In this document: positions 32,418 to 40,695 of the stretch, in pieces
How the letters are laid out: each line of letters opens with the position of its first letter
How positions within the stretch are numbered: position 1 is the stretch's first letter
DNA from: Bacillota bacterium
GTDB lineage: Bacteria; Bacillota; UBA994; PWPR01
DNA: 40,695 bases
Direction: 5' to 3'
NCBI GenBank assembly: GCA_028280325.1
Contig: JANQLZ010000152.1
Coordinates: 1-40,695 of the forward strand
The notes under the pieces: generated by a model
The model's database searches: none
The model's input: the letters and a program-made list of their open reading frames with translations, nothing else
Told to the model about the DNA's origin: nothing
Program-made: the position numbers and the translations under genes

Positions 32418-33716
32418 ATGTTTATTGACAAAGCAAAGATACAGGTAATAGGTGGCAACGGCGGCAATGGCATTGTCGCTTTCCGACGCGAAAAGTATGT
32501 ACCCCTGGGGGGACCCGCCGGTGGTAATGGCGGGAATGGGGGCAGCGTTATTCTTGAAGTGGATAAAGGCCTCAGAACCCTGATAGATTTGCAGTATCAA
32601 AGGAAATACAGTGCTGACCGAGGGCGGCATGGCGAAGGCTCTCGTAAACATGGCAAGAGCGGAAAAGACATTGTCATTAAAGTTCCTCGCGGCACCATGG
32701 TTTATGAGGGTGAAACGGGTGAACTCCTGGCTGATTTAATTGTGGTTGGCCAGAGGTTTATAGCAGCCCAGGGGGGAAAGGGAGGTCGAGGCAACGCCAG
32801 TTTCGTTACCCCGGTTCAGCGAGCCCCTGCTTTGGCTGAAAACGGCTTGCCGGGTGAAGAAAGAACATTGCGTTTAGAGCTGAAACTGTTGGCCGATGTC
32901 GGCCTGGTGGGCTACCCCAATGTGGGAAAATCCACCTTGTTGTCTGTGGTTTCAGCAGCCAAACCCAAGATTGCCGGTTACCACTTTACCACTTTAAAGC
33001 CTCAGCTGGGTACGGTTTACCTGGAGCCCGGGCAGAGCTTTGTTTTGGCTGATGTTCCCGGTTTAATCGAGGGAGCTGCCGCAGGACAGGGGCTGGGCCA
33101 TGAATTCTTACGGCATGTTGAAAGAACAAAACTGCTTATTCACGTTTTAGATATTGCTGAGGTTGAAGGCCGTAATCCAATTGAAGATTTTAAAACTATC
33201 AATAATGAACTTGAGAAGTATGATAGTAAGTTAGCTTCCAGGCCGCAAATAATTGCTCTAAACAAATTTGACCTCATTAATGAGCCTGAACTGGTAGAGG
33301 ATGTGGTAGAATATTTCGTGACAGAAGGTTATAGTGTTTTTTTGATTTCAGCGGTTACCAGGAGCGGGGTAACAGCTCTAATGCGGGAGGCCTATCTCCA
33401 GCTAAAAGAAATTGAGGCTGATGAGGAAGATATAGCTAACGTACCGCTGACTATCTCCATTAAAAAGAAAGAAGAAGCACCCTTTGCAATAGCCAATGAC
33501 AATGGTATTTTTGTTGTCACCGGCCCCACACCCAGGCGTTTGGCAGCGATAACTGATTTTGAAAACCGGGTAGCGCTGTTGCGTTTCCAAAGGCTGCTCA
33601 GAAAAACAGGTATTATTAAAGCCCTCAAAAAAGCTGGAATTGCCGAGGGCGACACAGTTAAGTTTGAAAGCATTTTATTTGACTATTATGATGATGATGG
33701 TGAAAACGCCTATTAA
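32418..33716 (+). CDS. obg: Obg/CgtA GTPase
   Basis: This 432-residue GTPase has the glycine-rich Obg fold (1-158: GGNGGNGIVAFRREKYVP, GGPAGGNGGNGGSV), the G domain with G1 GYPNVGKS (165-172), switch DVPGLIEGA and NKFD, and a C-terminal OCT domain (about 345-432). It acts in 50S assembly and the stress/sporulation link. ATG 32418 follows AAAGGGG. It is adjacent to the spo0B-like gene, as in Bacillus. Confidence 0.96.
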   Translation: MFIDKAKIQVIGGNGGNGIVAFRREKYVPLGGPAGGNGGNGGSVILEVDKGLRTLIDLQYQRKYSADRGRHGEGSRKHGKSGKDIVIKVPRGTMVYEGETGELLADLIVVGQRFIAAQGGKGGRGNASFVTPVQRAPALAENGLPGEERTLRLELKLLADVGLVGYPNVGKSTLLSVVSAAKPKIAGYHFTTLKPQLGTVYLEPGQSFVLADVPGLIEGAAAGQGLGHEFLRHVERTKLLIHVLDIAEVEGRNPIEDFKTINNELEKYDSKLASRPQIIALNKFDLINEPELVEDVVEYFVTEGYSVFLISAVTRSGVTALMREAYLQLKEIEADEEDIANVPLTISIKKKEEAPFAIANDNGIFVVTGPTPRRLAAITDFENRVALLRFQRLLRKTGIIKALKKAGIAEGDTVKFESILFDYYDDDGENAY

Positions 33717-33740
33717 ATTAAAATAAAAACGGAGAAAAAC

Positions 33741-34355
33741 ATGAAGATAGGAATTTTTGGCGGAACGTTTGACCCGATACATAATGGGCATTTGTATATT
33801 GCAGATAATGCTCGCAAGCTGCAAAATCTGGATCGGGTTATTTTTGTGCCTACAGCTAATCCTCCACATAAGCAAAATAAGCTGATAACAACACCTGCAA
33901 GCAGGCTGGAGATGTGCACGCTGGCTATAGCTGGCAATGAATACTTCGAGGTTTCAGATATTGAAGTGAACAGACCAGGCCTGTCGTACACGATAACCAC
34001 TTTAAATGAGCTAAAGGCAAGCTACGGTACCAGAGCACAGCTGTATTTTATCTGTGGAGCCGATATGCTGGGGGATATACCTAATTGGTACCTGGCCCAG
34101 GAGATAGTTGCCAATTATCATATTATCGCCTTTCCCAGACCGGGATTTGATATGAAAAGTATCGTACAACAGCAGCAGCTGCTTAAAGAACACAGCAATA
34201 ATTTGATTCTGCTGGATATCATGGCAGTCGAGATATCTGCAACTTTGGTTCGCAACAGCATTAAAGCAGGTAACAGCGTGAAGTATCTGATTCCAGATCA
34301 GGTAATTGAATACATTCAGCTGCACGATCTATACTCTGGCAGGACCAGAAAATGA
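33741..34355 (+). CDS. nadD: Nicotinate-nucleotide adenylyltransferase NadD
   Basis: This 204-residue enzyme makes deamido-NAD from NaMN and ATP. The nucleotidyltransferase motif is GIFGGTFDPIHNGHL, and VEISATLVRNSI supplies the ISxTxxR-like motif. Length and order (obg-nadD-yqeK) are standard. Its stop overlaps yqeK by 4 bases (ATGA). Confidence 0.95.
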   Translation: MKIGIFGGTFDPIHNGHLYIADNARKLQNLDRVIFVPTANPPHKQNKLITTPASRLEMCTLAIAGNEYFEVSDIEVNRPGLSYTITTLNELKASYGTRAQLYFICGADMLGDIPNWYLAQEIVANYHIIAFPRPGFDMKSIVQQQQLLKEHSNNLILLDIMAVEISATLVRNSIKAGNSVKYLIPDQVIEYIQLHDLYSGRTRK

Positions 34356-34924
34356 GAATAAAAAAAATACGGTCAGATATGGAACAAAAATTATCATCAA
34401 TTCGTTTTAAACATAGCCTGGGTGTAGCAGAAACAGCGGTAAAACTGGCCTACAGATACCAGGTGAATATTGAGCATGCTGAAATTGCCGGCTTATTGCA
34501 TGACTGTGCCAAGGATTATCGAGACCAGGATTTGTTGCTTGAAGCATCAAAATTTGATATTATAATAAAAGACATTTGGCATATTGAGCCTCAGTTGCTG
34601 CATGGTCCGGTAGGAGCATTTGTAGCCAGACGTGATTATCCGAGGATTACCGATGATATCTTTAATGCTATATATTACCATACTACTGGCAGAGCTGGAA
34701 TGAGCAATTTAGAGAAAATAATCTATGTGGCAGATATAATTGAACCCAACAGAGAATTTCCAGGTGTAGAGACTTTGCGCAGTTTAATCGGCAAAACTCT
34801 CGACATGTTGACAGCAAGAACAATGGACAGTGTTATAGAGTTTTTGATTGCAGACAGAATGATAATAGATACCTGTACGATAGAAGCCCGGAATCAACTA
34901 TACAGCCAGTTCAAAAGTAAATAA
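34352..34924 (+). CDS. yqeK: YqeK-type HD-domain Ap4A hydrolase
   Basis: This 190-residue HD phosphohydrolase has metal motifs FKHSLGVAETAVKLA (His), GLLHDCAKD (HD), HGPVGAFVARRDY (His), YYHTTGRAGM and YVADIIEPNR (Asp). Family members split Ap4A symmetrically into two ADP. Four-base overlap with nadD indicates coupling. Confidence 0.94.
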   Translation: MRIKKIRSDMEQKLSSIRFKHSLGVAETAVKLAYRYQVNIEHAEIAGLLHDCAKDYRDQDLLLEASKFDIIIKDIWHIEPQLLHGPVGAFVARRDYPRITDDIFNAIYYHTTGRAGMSNLEKIIYVADIIEPNREFPGVETLRSLIGKTLDMLTARTMDSVIEFLIADRMIIDTCTIEARNQLYSQFKSK

Positions 34925-34947
34925 ACCGGGAAAATGGAGAGATAAAT

Positions 34948-36174
34948 ATGAATGAGCAAGGAAATCAACGCCGTAAGAAATGGCGTAATATTGTAGTTAT
35001 TGCAATTATCATATTGATTGCTGCTGTCGGCTGGGCTGGATCTCAGGCCTGGGCTTTTTTGCGCAGCCTCAACGATGGCAACGACCTGGACTTAATTGAT
35101 GCACCTGAAGAAAATGAAACAATCAACTGCCTGTTTGTAGGGGTTGATGAATTGCCGGGCAGGTCAGACACCATGATTTTAGTTAGCTACAATCCGTTAA
35201 CTGAAAAGGTACTGTCTATCTCAATTCCCAGAGACACCTATGCCAATGTGCCTGGCTACTGGCGGAGTTCAGGAAAACCCTATGGCATGCAGAAAATAAA
35301 CCATGCTCATTCTTTTGGGGGGTTACCCCTGGCGATGGAAACAGTAGAAAATTTTTTGGGCTTAAATATCCATTATTTTGCCAGAATAGATTATTCAGCG
35401 CTGCATAAATTTGTCGATGCCATTGGTGGGGTGCCGATAGATATTAAATCTGAAATGGACTATGATGATTACGCAGGCGATGTTCATATCCATTTTAAAA
35501 TAGGGCCAACTACGCTTAATGGCCAGGAAGCGGAAGAATTTTTAAGATGGCGCCAGAATAATGACCATACCGGAGATGGCTTGGGCGATATCGGAAGAAT
35601 ACAGAGGCAGCAAGAGTTTCTGAAATCTGCTGTTAGACAGCTCCTTAAAGTAAAGAATTTATTTAATATCGGTGATTTGCAAAAGATCGCTACCGAAAGC
35701 GTTGACACTAATATGCCAGCTTCGTTTATGCTGAAAATGTTTAAGGATGTAGTCATTGGTTTTGATTATGAGAATAACTTAAATTTTATTACAGTACCCG
35801 GTGAGTTTTCCGATTCAGCCGCATACTGGTTAGTTGAAGGTGAAAATCGTTTAATGTTAGACACCATAGTTCAGGAGCATCTAGCTCCAGATTTAACCCA
35901 AAATATCAATGTGAGGGTTTTAAACGGAACTGCCGAAAGCGGCTTGGCATCAGAGGTAGCTGAAAAGTTGAATAAATATCCCCATATCAGTGCAACTGCC
36001 GGCAATGCTGCTAACAGTAATGTAGAGGTGACTGAGGTTGTCAGTTATACCGAAGACAGTATTGCCAAATATGTAGCGGCTATGGTCGGTGGTGAAAACA
36101 ATCTTTACCGGGGAGATGATCAAACAATTACTGACGATGTGATAATTATTTTAGGTAAAGACTATGGCGCTTAA
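34948..36174 (+). CDS. LytR-CpsA-Psr (LCP) family cell-wall glycopolymer transferase
   Basis: This 408-residue protein has an N-terminal signal anchor (about 14-35, IVVIAIIILIAAVGWAGS), the LCP domain with SDTMILVSYNP, ISIPRDTYANVPG and GQEAEEFLRWRQNND, and a C-terminal LytR_C domain (about 320-408: INVRVLNGTAESGLASEVAEKL). LCP enzymes attach teichoic acid or other polymers from lipid carriers to peptidoglycan. The arginines and aspartates of the pyrophosphate-lipid site (SDT, R, D) are present. 24 bases after yqeK. Confidence 0.93.
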   Translation: MNEQGNQRRKKWRNIVVIAIIILIAAVGWAGSQAWAFLRSLNDGNDLDLIDAPEENETINCLFVGVDELPGRSDTMILVSYNPLTEKVLSISIPRDTYANVPGYWRSSGKPYGMQKINHAHSFGGLPLAMETVENFLGLNIHYFARIDYSALHKFVDAIGGVPIDIKSEMDYDDYAGDVHIHFKIGPTTLNGQEAEEFLRWRQNNDHTGDGLGDIGRIQRQQEFLKSAVRQLLKVKNLFNIGDLQKIATESVDTNMPASFMLKMFKDVVIGFDYENNLNFITVPGEFSDSAAYWLVEGENRLMLDTIVQEHLAPDLTQNINVRVLNGTAESGLASEVAEKLNKYPHISATAGNAANSNVEVTEVVSYTEDSIAKYVAAMVGGENNLYRGDDQTITDDVIIILGKDYGA

Positions 36175-36206
36175 TTAATATGTTTGCTCCCTTTATCTAG
36201 TAATTA

Positions 36207-36238
36207 GGCTTACTCTTGATTTGAGTGAGCCTCTTATT
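36207..36238 (+). terminator. Weak terminator after the LCP gene
   Basis: GGCTTACTC-TTGATTT-GAGTGAGCC (one G-T pair) followed by TCTTATTGT. It lies 33 bases after the LCP gene stop. The interval 36175-36574 otherwise holds only a possible short ORF at 36413 and an AT-rich upstream region of rsfS. Confidence 0.6.
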
Positions 36239-36412
36239 GTATTAAAGCTCATCGTAATCTCAGGCAGACTGCAATTAACTGGGTGTGACCGCAACTTAGG
36301 TTAAGAATATAATTTGAGTTAACACATTGGACAATATCGGTAAATATAATAAAATAACAATAATTGTGGTTGTATGTCTGGTTTAAGGAGCTGAGCTTTA
36401 TAGCACAGGTAT

Positions 36413-36523
36413 TTGCAAGCTGTAGTAAAGTGGGCAGAAGATGAGCAATTGTATCTTATTAAAATTCCAGCAAAACAGTTAATTCTGCAAATGATCAATC
36501 AATTGATTAATATACTGGATTAA
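36413..36523 (+). CDS. Possible small ORF upstream of rsfS
   Basis: TTG 36413 opens a 36-residue frame including QAVVKWAEDEQLYLIKIPAK and LILQMINQLINIL. It looks protein-like (amphipathic, ordinary codon use) but I recognise no family. The nearest AAGGAG (36384-36389) is too far for a normal start. It could be a gene remnant. It is reported because of the reading-frame quality; I am not sure. Confidence 0.25.
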   Translation: MQAVVKWAEDEQLYLIKIPAKQLILQMINQLINILD

Positions 36524-36574
36524 ATAAAAAAAAGAAGATACAATAAAAGTAACACACGTTTAGGAGGCAATATA

Positions 36575-36919
36575 TTGCAAATTAAAGAGATGGCATTAAA
36601 AGCTATAGCATACGGTCAGGAAAAAAAGGCAACGAGGCCAGTTTTAATGGACCTGCAAAAACTGACTGCTATGACTGATTACTTTGTAATTCTAAGTGCT
36701 GCAAATGCTAGACAAGTGGAGTCGATTGCTGATGGCATAGTCAAATCATTGAAAGAGAATGATAATATTGTCGTCGATACAGCAGAGCGAGACAAAGAAA
36801 GTAAATGGATATTACTTGATTACGGAGATTTTATCGTTCATGTATTTCATGAAGATGCTAGAGAATATTATGATTTGGAAAGACTGTGGTCTGATGCAGA
36901 GATAACAGAGGTGTTGTAA
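36575..36919 (+). CDS. rsfS: Ribosomal silencing factor RsfS
   Basis: This 114-residue protein prevents 50S/30S joining under starvation. Family motifs are VLMDLQKLTAMTDYFVILS, ARQVESIADGIVKSL, and the C-terminal SKWILLDYGDFIVHVFHEDAREYYDLERLW. It starts at TTG with AGGAGG at 36562-36567. Usually next to yqeK; here the LCP gene and 400 bases intervene. Confidence 0.95.
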   Translation: MQIKEMALKAIAYGQEKKATRPVLMDLQKLTAMTDYFVILSAANARQVESIADGIVKSLKENDNIVVDTAERDKESKWILLDYGDFIVHVFHEDAREYYDLERLWSDAEITEVL

Positions 36920-37699
36920 ATGGCAGCTTCAGCTTACCAGCATTTAGCGGTATGCTATGATTCATTGATGGATGTCGATTATCAACAATGGGCTAAATAC
37001 CTATTGCAACTAATAGATAAAAACCCAGCGGGTGTTAAATTACTGGATGCAGGTTGTGGCACAGGCATTATCAGCAACATGATGGCTAATGCCGGGTTTG
37101 AGGTTACCGGAGTGGATTCTTCTACAGCAATGCTCAATATTGCCTGGAAATATGTCAAACCGGGCCTGCAGTTTGTGCAGCAGGATATTCAACACTTAAA
37201 ACTTGCTCACAAATATCAAATAGTAATCAGCACTTGTGATGTTATAAATTACATAACAACAGAAGAAGCGTTGTACAATGTATTGAACGGCTTTTACAAT
37301 CAACTGGATTTTGCTGGAATTCTGCTTTTTGATATCAGCAGTAAGCAAAAAATAGCAAATGTCCTGGGAGATAATAGTTTTTCCAGCGTGACCGACAAAG
37401 CCTCTTATATTTGGGAAAACTACTATGATGATAAACAGGCATTATTGACAATGCAGTTAACCCTGTTTATGCCTTATGAAGAAACAGGGCTGTATTACAG
37501 ATGTGAGGAAGAGCATGTTCAAAGAGGTTGGAGCATAGAACAATTAACCAAAATATTGGCGGATATAGGTTTTAGCAGAGTAAATTATTATCAGGCCTTT
37601 ACCTTGGAACCGCCTACGGAAGAAAGTGATCGAATACAGTTCGTCGCCTATAAAACAGAATTACAAAATCAAGTAACATTGTATGATGAAGAAGTGTGA
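36920..37699 (+). CDS. Class I SAM-dependent methyltransferase (RsfS-linked)
   Basis: This 259-residue methyltransferase has motif I LLDAGCGTGIISNMMANAGF, motif II EVTGVDSS, and motif IV STCDVINYI. Proteins of this type are often encoded right after RsfS (YqeM in Bacillus). The target is not known. Its start follows the rsfS stop without a gap, with GAGG at 36909-36912 as ribosome site. Confidence 0.88.
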   Translation: MAASAYQHLAVCYDSLMDVDYQQWAKYLLQLIDKNPAGVKLLDAGCGTGIISNMMANAGFEVTGVDSSTAMLNIAWKYVKPGLQFVQQDIQHLKLAHKYQIVISTCDVINYITTEEALYNVLNGFYNQLDFAGILLFDISSKQKIANVLGDNSFSSVTDKASYIWENYYDDKQALLTMQLTLFMPYEETGLYYRCEEEHVQRGWSIEQLTKILADIGFSRVNYYQAFTLEPPTEESDRIQFVAYKTELQNQVTLYDEEV

Positions 37700-37730
37700 A
37701 AAGAAGATAATACGGAGTGAATATAACCTG

Positions 37731-37759
37731 AGCTACTAGTTATTTAGTAGCTTTTTTTT
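37731..37759 (+). terminator. Terminator after the methyltransferase
   Basis: AGCTACTA-GTTATT-TAGTAGCT followed by a run of T residues. It ends the rsfS-methyltransferase transcript, 32 bases after the stop. Confidence 0.92.
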
Positions 37760-37845
37760 GTTTTAAATTCATCTTCAGAACCAGATTACAAACCATTACA
37801 CCATTGTAAGCATCAGTTATGTCTTATATTTTTTACAAAAGGCTC

Positions 37846-37904
37846 TTGTCAACAGATTAAATGTAATATATAATAAGACAAGAGTTCATTTAATGAACGC
37901 TTGT
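37846..37904 (+). promoter_or_regulatory. Sigma-A promoter and overlapping TetR operator
   Basis: TTGTCA (37846-37851), 17 bases, TATAAT (37869-37874). Immediately downstream, ACAAG-A-GTTCATT-T-AATGAAC-G-CTTGT (37878-37904) is a 27-bp inverted repeat with one mismatch, covering the start point. Repression of the tetR operon by its own product is the natural reading. Confidence 0.78.
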
Positions 37905-37958
37905 TAATTAATATGGATAAGCAAGACTATTGCAAGAAATTAGTTAGGGGTAATTAAA

Positions 37959-38603
37959 ATGTCTACTAAGGACAGGCGCAAGAAAGAAAAAGAGCTGCGC
38001 AGGCAGGCAATACTTGAATCAGCAAAAAAAGTATTCCTGGAAAAGGGGATTGAAAAGTCAACCATCAGCGATATTGCAAATGACTGTCAACTGGCCAGGG
38101 GGACACTCTACCTGTACTTCAAAAATAAGAATGAATTAATCCTTTCACTGTACTTGATGAGGTTAAAGGATCTGGCAGCATACTTAGAACAGAAGATAGC
38201 TGATCAGACAAGCTGTATTGATAAGATAATTCGCTTTTACAGAGCGCTGTATACATTTTATAAAGAAAATCCTGCTTATTTGCATTTGGCCTGCTATTGG
38301 GATTACTTTAATGTCAGAGATAGTATCGATGAAGACAGTTTGCTATTTAAACAAGCTGTACAGGCTGACAATAGAATAATGCAGCGTTTTACAGAAATAT
38401 TTAACGAGGGCATTGCCAAAAAAGAAATCAGAAATATTAAACAGCCCTTGAGGTATATCACGGCAACTGATATCGCTTTGGTCGGTTTGATTAAGCAGTG
38501 TCTGACCAGAGAAAAAAGATTAGAGGAGGTATTCAATTTTACTGCAGACTCAATTATTGACACCTTTCTGACGATTGTTAAGAATGATTTGCTAACAATG
38601 TAA
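37959..38603 (+). CDS. TetR/AcrR family transcriptional regulator
   Basis: This 214-residue protein has an N-terminal domain EKELRRQAILESAKKVFLEKG, with the helix-turn-helix STISDIANDCQLARGTLYLYF, then NKNELILSLYL. The C-terminal ligand domain (about 75-214) is unclassified. It lies 54 bases downstream of a strong promoter with a palindrome and heads a probable operon with the TIGR04076 and MFS genes. It is not close to the TetR at 12773 in sequence beyond the DNA-binding domain. Confidence 0.92.
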   Translation: MSTKDRRKKEKELRRQAILESAKKVFLEKGIEKSTISDIANDCQLARGTLYLYFKNKNELILSLYLMRLKDLAAYLEQKIADQTSCIDKIIRFYRALYTFYKENPAYLHLACYWDYFNVRDSIDEDSLLFKQAVQADNRIMQRFTEIFNEGIAKKEIRNIKQPLRYITATDIALVGLIKQCLTREKRLEEVFNFTADSIIDTFLTIVKNDLLTM

Positions 38604-38657
38604 GTGTAAACAGTTTCAGTTGTTTATCTGTAAAAATAAATTAGCGGAGGAGAAATT

Positions 38658-38990
38658 ATGTCTAGATATCATGTTAAGATTACTGTCGTAAACTGTGCTG
38701 AACCGACAGATATATTTAAAAATGAACAGCCTCTTATGCCTGATGGCCAGCATTATAAAAAGTGCAATGCCTTTAAACCCGGGGATGAATTTGTATCTGA
38801 ACGGGGCAGGCGGCCAGATAACTTTTGTGAATGGGCCTGGTTTGACATCTACAAAGACCTGCAGGTATTGCGGTTTGGGGGGTCATTCTACCCTTGGATT
38901 GAAGACGGCTCAATGTACACCTGCTGCACTGACGGAGTCAGGCCGGTTACATTTAAATTAGAGCGAATTACTGAGAGTAAAAAGTTTTAG
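38658..38990 (+). CDS. TIGR04076 family protein
   Basis: This 110-residue soluble protein resembles TIGR04076 proteins: RYHVKITVVNC, then CNAFKPGDEF, then FCEWAWFDIYKDLQVLRFGG, then a cysteine-containing end YTCCTDGVRPVTFKLER. The paired Cys and the conserved Trp/Asp suggest metal or cofactor binding, but the function is unknown. GGAGGAG precedes ATG 38658; 55 bases after tetR. Confidence 0.8.
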   Translation: MSRYHVKITVVNCAEPTDIFKNEQPLMPDGQHYKKCNAFKPGDEFVSERGRRPDNFCEWAWFDIYKDLQVLRFGGSFYPWIEDGSMYTCCTDGVRPVTFKLERITESKKF

Positions 38991-39090
38991 TTATAAGGCA
39001 TTAGATTCTACCTGCCTGCTGTTTGATAACATTGGCTAATTCATTACATAACCTGAATAACAAAAAAACTAAAATCTCTCAATACTCCTG

Positions 39091-39135
39091 GGAGCAAAGA
39101 AAGCAACTGTATATTTTGCTATCTTTGTTCCTTTT
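39091..39135 (+). terminator. Hairpin with T tail before the MFS gene
   Basis: GGAGCAAAGAAAGCA pairs with TGCTATCTTTGTTCC (one mismatch and one G-T pair), followed by TTTT. It may terminate part of the tetR transcript. Confidence 0.55.
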
Positions 39136-39179
39136 AATCTAAAAAAACGAATATAATTCTCTTAATGGAGGAAATCAAT

Positions 39180-40460
39180 TTGAATATCATTAGACAATAC
39201 AGACAGCAATGGCAGGGGTTTAGCAAAAATATTAAAGCGTTTTTAATTTTTGACTCTTGTAATCAATTTTCAATAGCAATTTTTACTTTGTATTTTCCGC
39301 GATACTTAATTCAGCTGGGGCATCAGGAGGACCTCTATGGATCATTAATGGGAATAGCCACAGTTATGACAGCGGTATTTTCCATTGCTGCCGGAATAGT
39401 ATCTGATAGAATTGGTCGCCATAACAGCATTATGATTAGTATCGGCATATCAAAGATAACCTACATGCTGCGGGCATTTGTGGTTGTTATACCTGTTCTT
39501 TATGGGGCTCATCTTGCCCAGGGGATTATCATAACCCTGTATACCTCCAGTTTAGTACCGTACATCTATGAAAATTCGACTGCAGAGAAAAGAGTCCAGG
39601 CTTTCAGTGCCAGGGCAGTTTTTGTCCGTCTGGCTAATATAGGGGGAAACTTTTTAGGCGGCATCTTACCACTTGTCATTTTTAAATTACTACCTGACAC
39701 AAATCTCGTAAATGTGTATCGAATCATATTTTCCATTTCTTTAATTATCGCTGCAATTGGTATCTGGCAAATCTTCAAAACGAGGCCAGCGCAACGGAAT
39801 GAAAAACCCGCTTCAGTAAAAGCTAAAAATTTTTTTGATAATATAAAATCGCTCTCGCCTCAGAATCTTAGATTTATTGTGAAATTCAGCTTGGTTTATG
39901 CGAGTATAAGTTTTGGTGCAGGAATGATTTTACCGTTTATAAATACTTATTTTTTACGTAAATTTAATGCTGGCCCCGAAGCAACCGGACTGGTGTTCTC
40001 ATTAGCCAATATCTCAGTAATCATTGGCATATCATTGGCGCCGATGATTGCCAGGAAATTAGGTTTAGAACGGGCTATTGTCATTACTCGGCTGTTGTCT
40101 TTGCCGATGTTCCTGGTCATGGGCTGGGCGACAAAGTACTGGCTGGTAGCAGCAGCCTATCTGATGCGCGCTGCTTTACAGCAAATGTCACATCCTTTGC
40201 AGAATAACTTTATCATGAAAGAGTTAAATCCCAATACTCGGGCTACTGCTAATGGGGTGTTCAACACAGCCAGTGAAGGATTCCGCTCCATAGCTATTTT
40301 TATAGCCGGTAAAATTATTGTCACCAGTGGATACTCGCCATTATTTCTGATATCGCTGGCGTTTTACTCAACATCGGTACTACTATTTTACAAATTTTTT
40401 GTCATAGATGAGAAAAAGTCTGAACTTAATCCTCGTCCTGAAACAAAGGCTGACATGTAA
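39180..40460 (+). CDS. Major facilitator superfamily transporter
   Basis: This membrane protein has about 12 transmembrane segments (~426 residues) and the MFS loop motif GIVSDRIGRHNSIM after TM2. The start is taken as TTG 39180: GGAGG at 39169-39173 is the ribosome site, and the upstream ATG 39165 lies across it. The second half begins around residue 220 (LRFIVKFSLVYASISFGAGM). Substrate unknown; linked to a TetR regulator, so drug or metabolite efflux is likely. Confidence 0.87.
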   Translation: MNIIRQYRQQWQGFSKNIKAFLIFDSCNQFSIAIFTLYFPRYLIQLGHQEDLYGSLMGIATVMTAVFSIAAGIVSDRIGRHNSIMISIGISKITYMLRAFVVVIPVLYGAHLAQGIIITLYTSSLVPYIYENSTAEKRVQAFSARAVFVRLANIGGNFLGGILPLVIFKLLPDTNLVNVYRIIFSISLIIAAIGIWQIFKTRPAQRNEKPASVKAKNFFDNIKSLSPQNLRFIVKFSLVYASISFGAGMILPFINTYFLRKFNAGPEATGLVFSLANISVIIGISLAPMIARKLGLERAIVITRLLSLPMFLVMGWATKYWLVAAAYLMRAALQQMSHPLQNNFIMKELNPNTRATANGVFNTASEGFRSIAIFIAGKIIVTSGYSPLFLISLAFYSTSVLLFYKFFVIDEKKSELNPRPETKADM

Positions 40461-40532
40461 GTTAGAGGTAAAACACCTGTTCCAGAGAGCTGTTTTAAGC
40501 TATAATTAAGAAAAAACGAAGAGGTTTAATCT

Positions 40533-40695
40533 ATGAAAATCGTAGCTTTTGCCGGCAGTCCGCGATTAAACGGCAATTCGGATATACTGCTGGACCAGTT
40601 TATCAAAGGCGCTAAACAGACAGGAGCTGAGGTAGATAAAATTTATCTTGACCAAAAAGACATTGCCCCCTGTAAGGCCTGTGATTTTTGCCGTG
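40533..40695 (+). CDS. NADPH-dependent FMN reductase/flavodoxin-like iron-sulfur flavoprotein, partial (cut by window end)
   Basis: The first 54 residues show MKIVAFAGSPRLNGNSDILLDQF, the FMN-phosphate-binding loop of flavodoxin-like reductases, and APCKACDFC, a cysteine motif typical of iron-sulfur flavoproteins and related NAD(P)H:FMN reductases in anaerobes. AGAGG precedes ATG 40533. The rest lies outside the window. Confidence 0.8.
   Translation, partial: MKIVAFAGSPRLNGNSDILLDQFIKGAKQTGAEVDKIYLDQKDIAPCKACDFCR

Overview
The window looks like a chromosome segment of an anaerobic, spore-forming, rod-shaped Bacillota (a Clostridia-type organism rather than Bacillales). This rests on three things: an NAD-linked multimeric [FeFe] hydrogenase operon, sporulation genes (spoIVFA/spoIVFB and a Spo0B-like protein), and the Firmicute gene orders mreBCD-pbp2-minCDE-rodA and rplU-prp-rpmA-spo0B-obg-nadD-yqeK. 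Base composition is moderately AT-rich. I cannot name genus or species from the sequence alone. No tRNA, rRNA, CRISPR array, transposase or integrase was seen.

1-8433: one long hydrogenase operon on the + strand. The catalytic part is NuoE-like HydC, an extra [2Fe-2S] protein, NuoF-like HydB and HydA. A cassette of small signalling-type genes surrounds it: two DRTGG-domain proteins, two GHKL ATPases, a PHP phosphoesterase and a second hydrogenase-domain protein. That paralogue keeps the H-cluster cysteines but has Ala in place of the proton-relay Cys, so it looks like a sensor. A strong terminator closes the operon.

8444-11207: an accessory tract. It holds several dispersed repeat families, an AT-rich MqsR/MqsA-Panacea toxin-antitoxin pair with a palindromic operator, and a fragment resembling the C-terminus of a type I restriction HsdR subunit. 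Copies of a 150-bp palindromic repeat lie on both sides of this tract.

11229-14634 (- strand): a zinc alcohol/polyol dehydrogenase, a TetR regulator and a multi-spanning permease, with candidate TetR operators.

14966-23777 (+): maf, radC, then mreB-mreC-mreD-pbp2-minC-minD-minE-rodA, which is the cell elongation and division-site module.

23778-24789: a 1-kb gene-free tract packed with the same repeat families as 8.4-11.2 kb.

24790-37760 (+): spoIVFA-spoIVFB; a radical SAM protein with its partner and RNase G; the L21 leader with rplU-prp-rpmA; then spo0B-like, obg, nadD, yqeK, an LCP cell-wall ligase, rsfS and a methyltransferase.

37846-40695 (+): a TetR regulator with a textbook promoter/operator, a TIGR04076-type protein, an MFS transporter, and the start of an NADPH-dependent FMN reductase-like flavoprotein cut by the window end.

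The most unusual signals are a ~150-bp repeat family whose copies have different but self-complementary stems around a conserved loop, a family of 11-bp-periodic YTGCC arrays linked to it, and the hydrogenase-linked signalling cassette.
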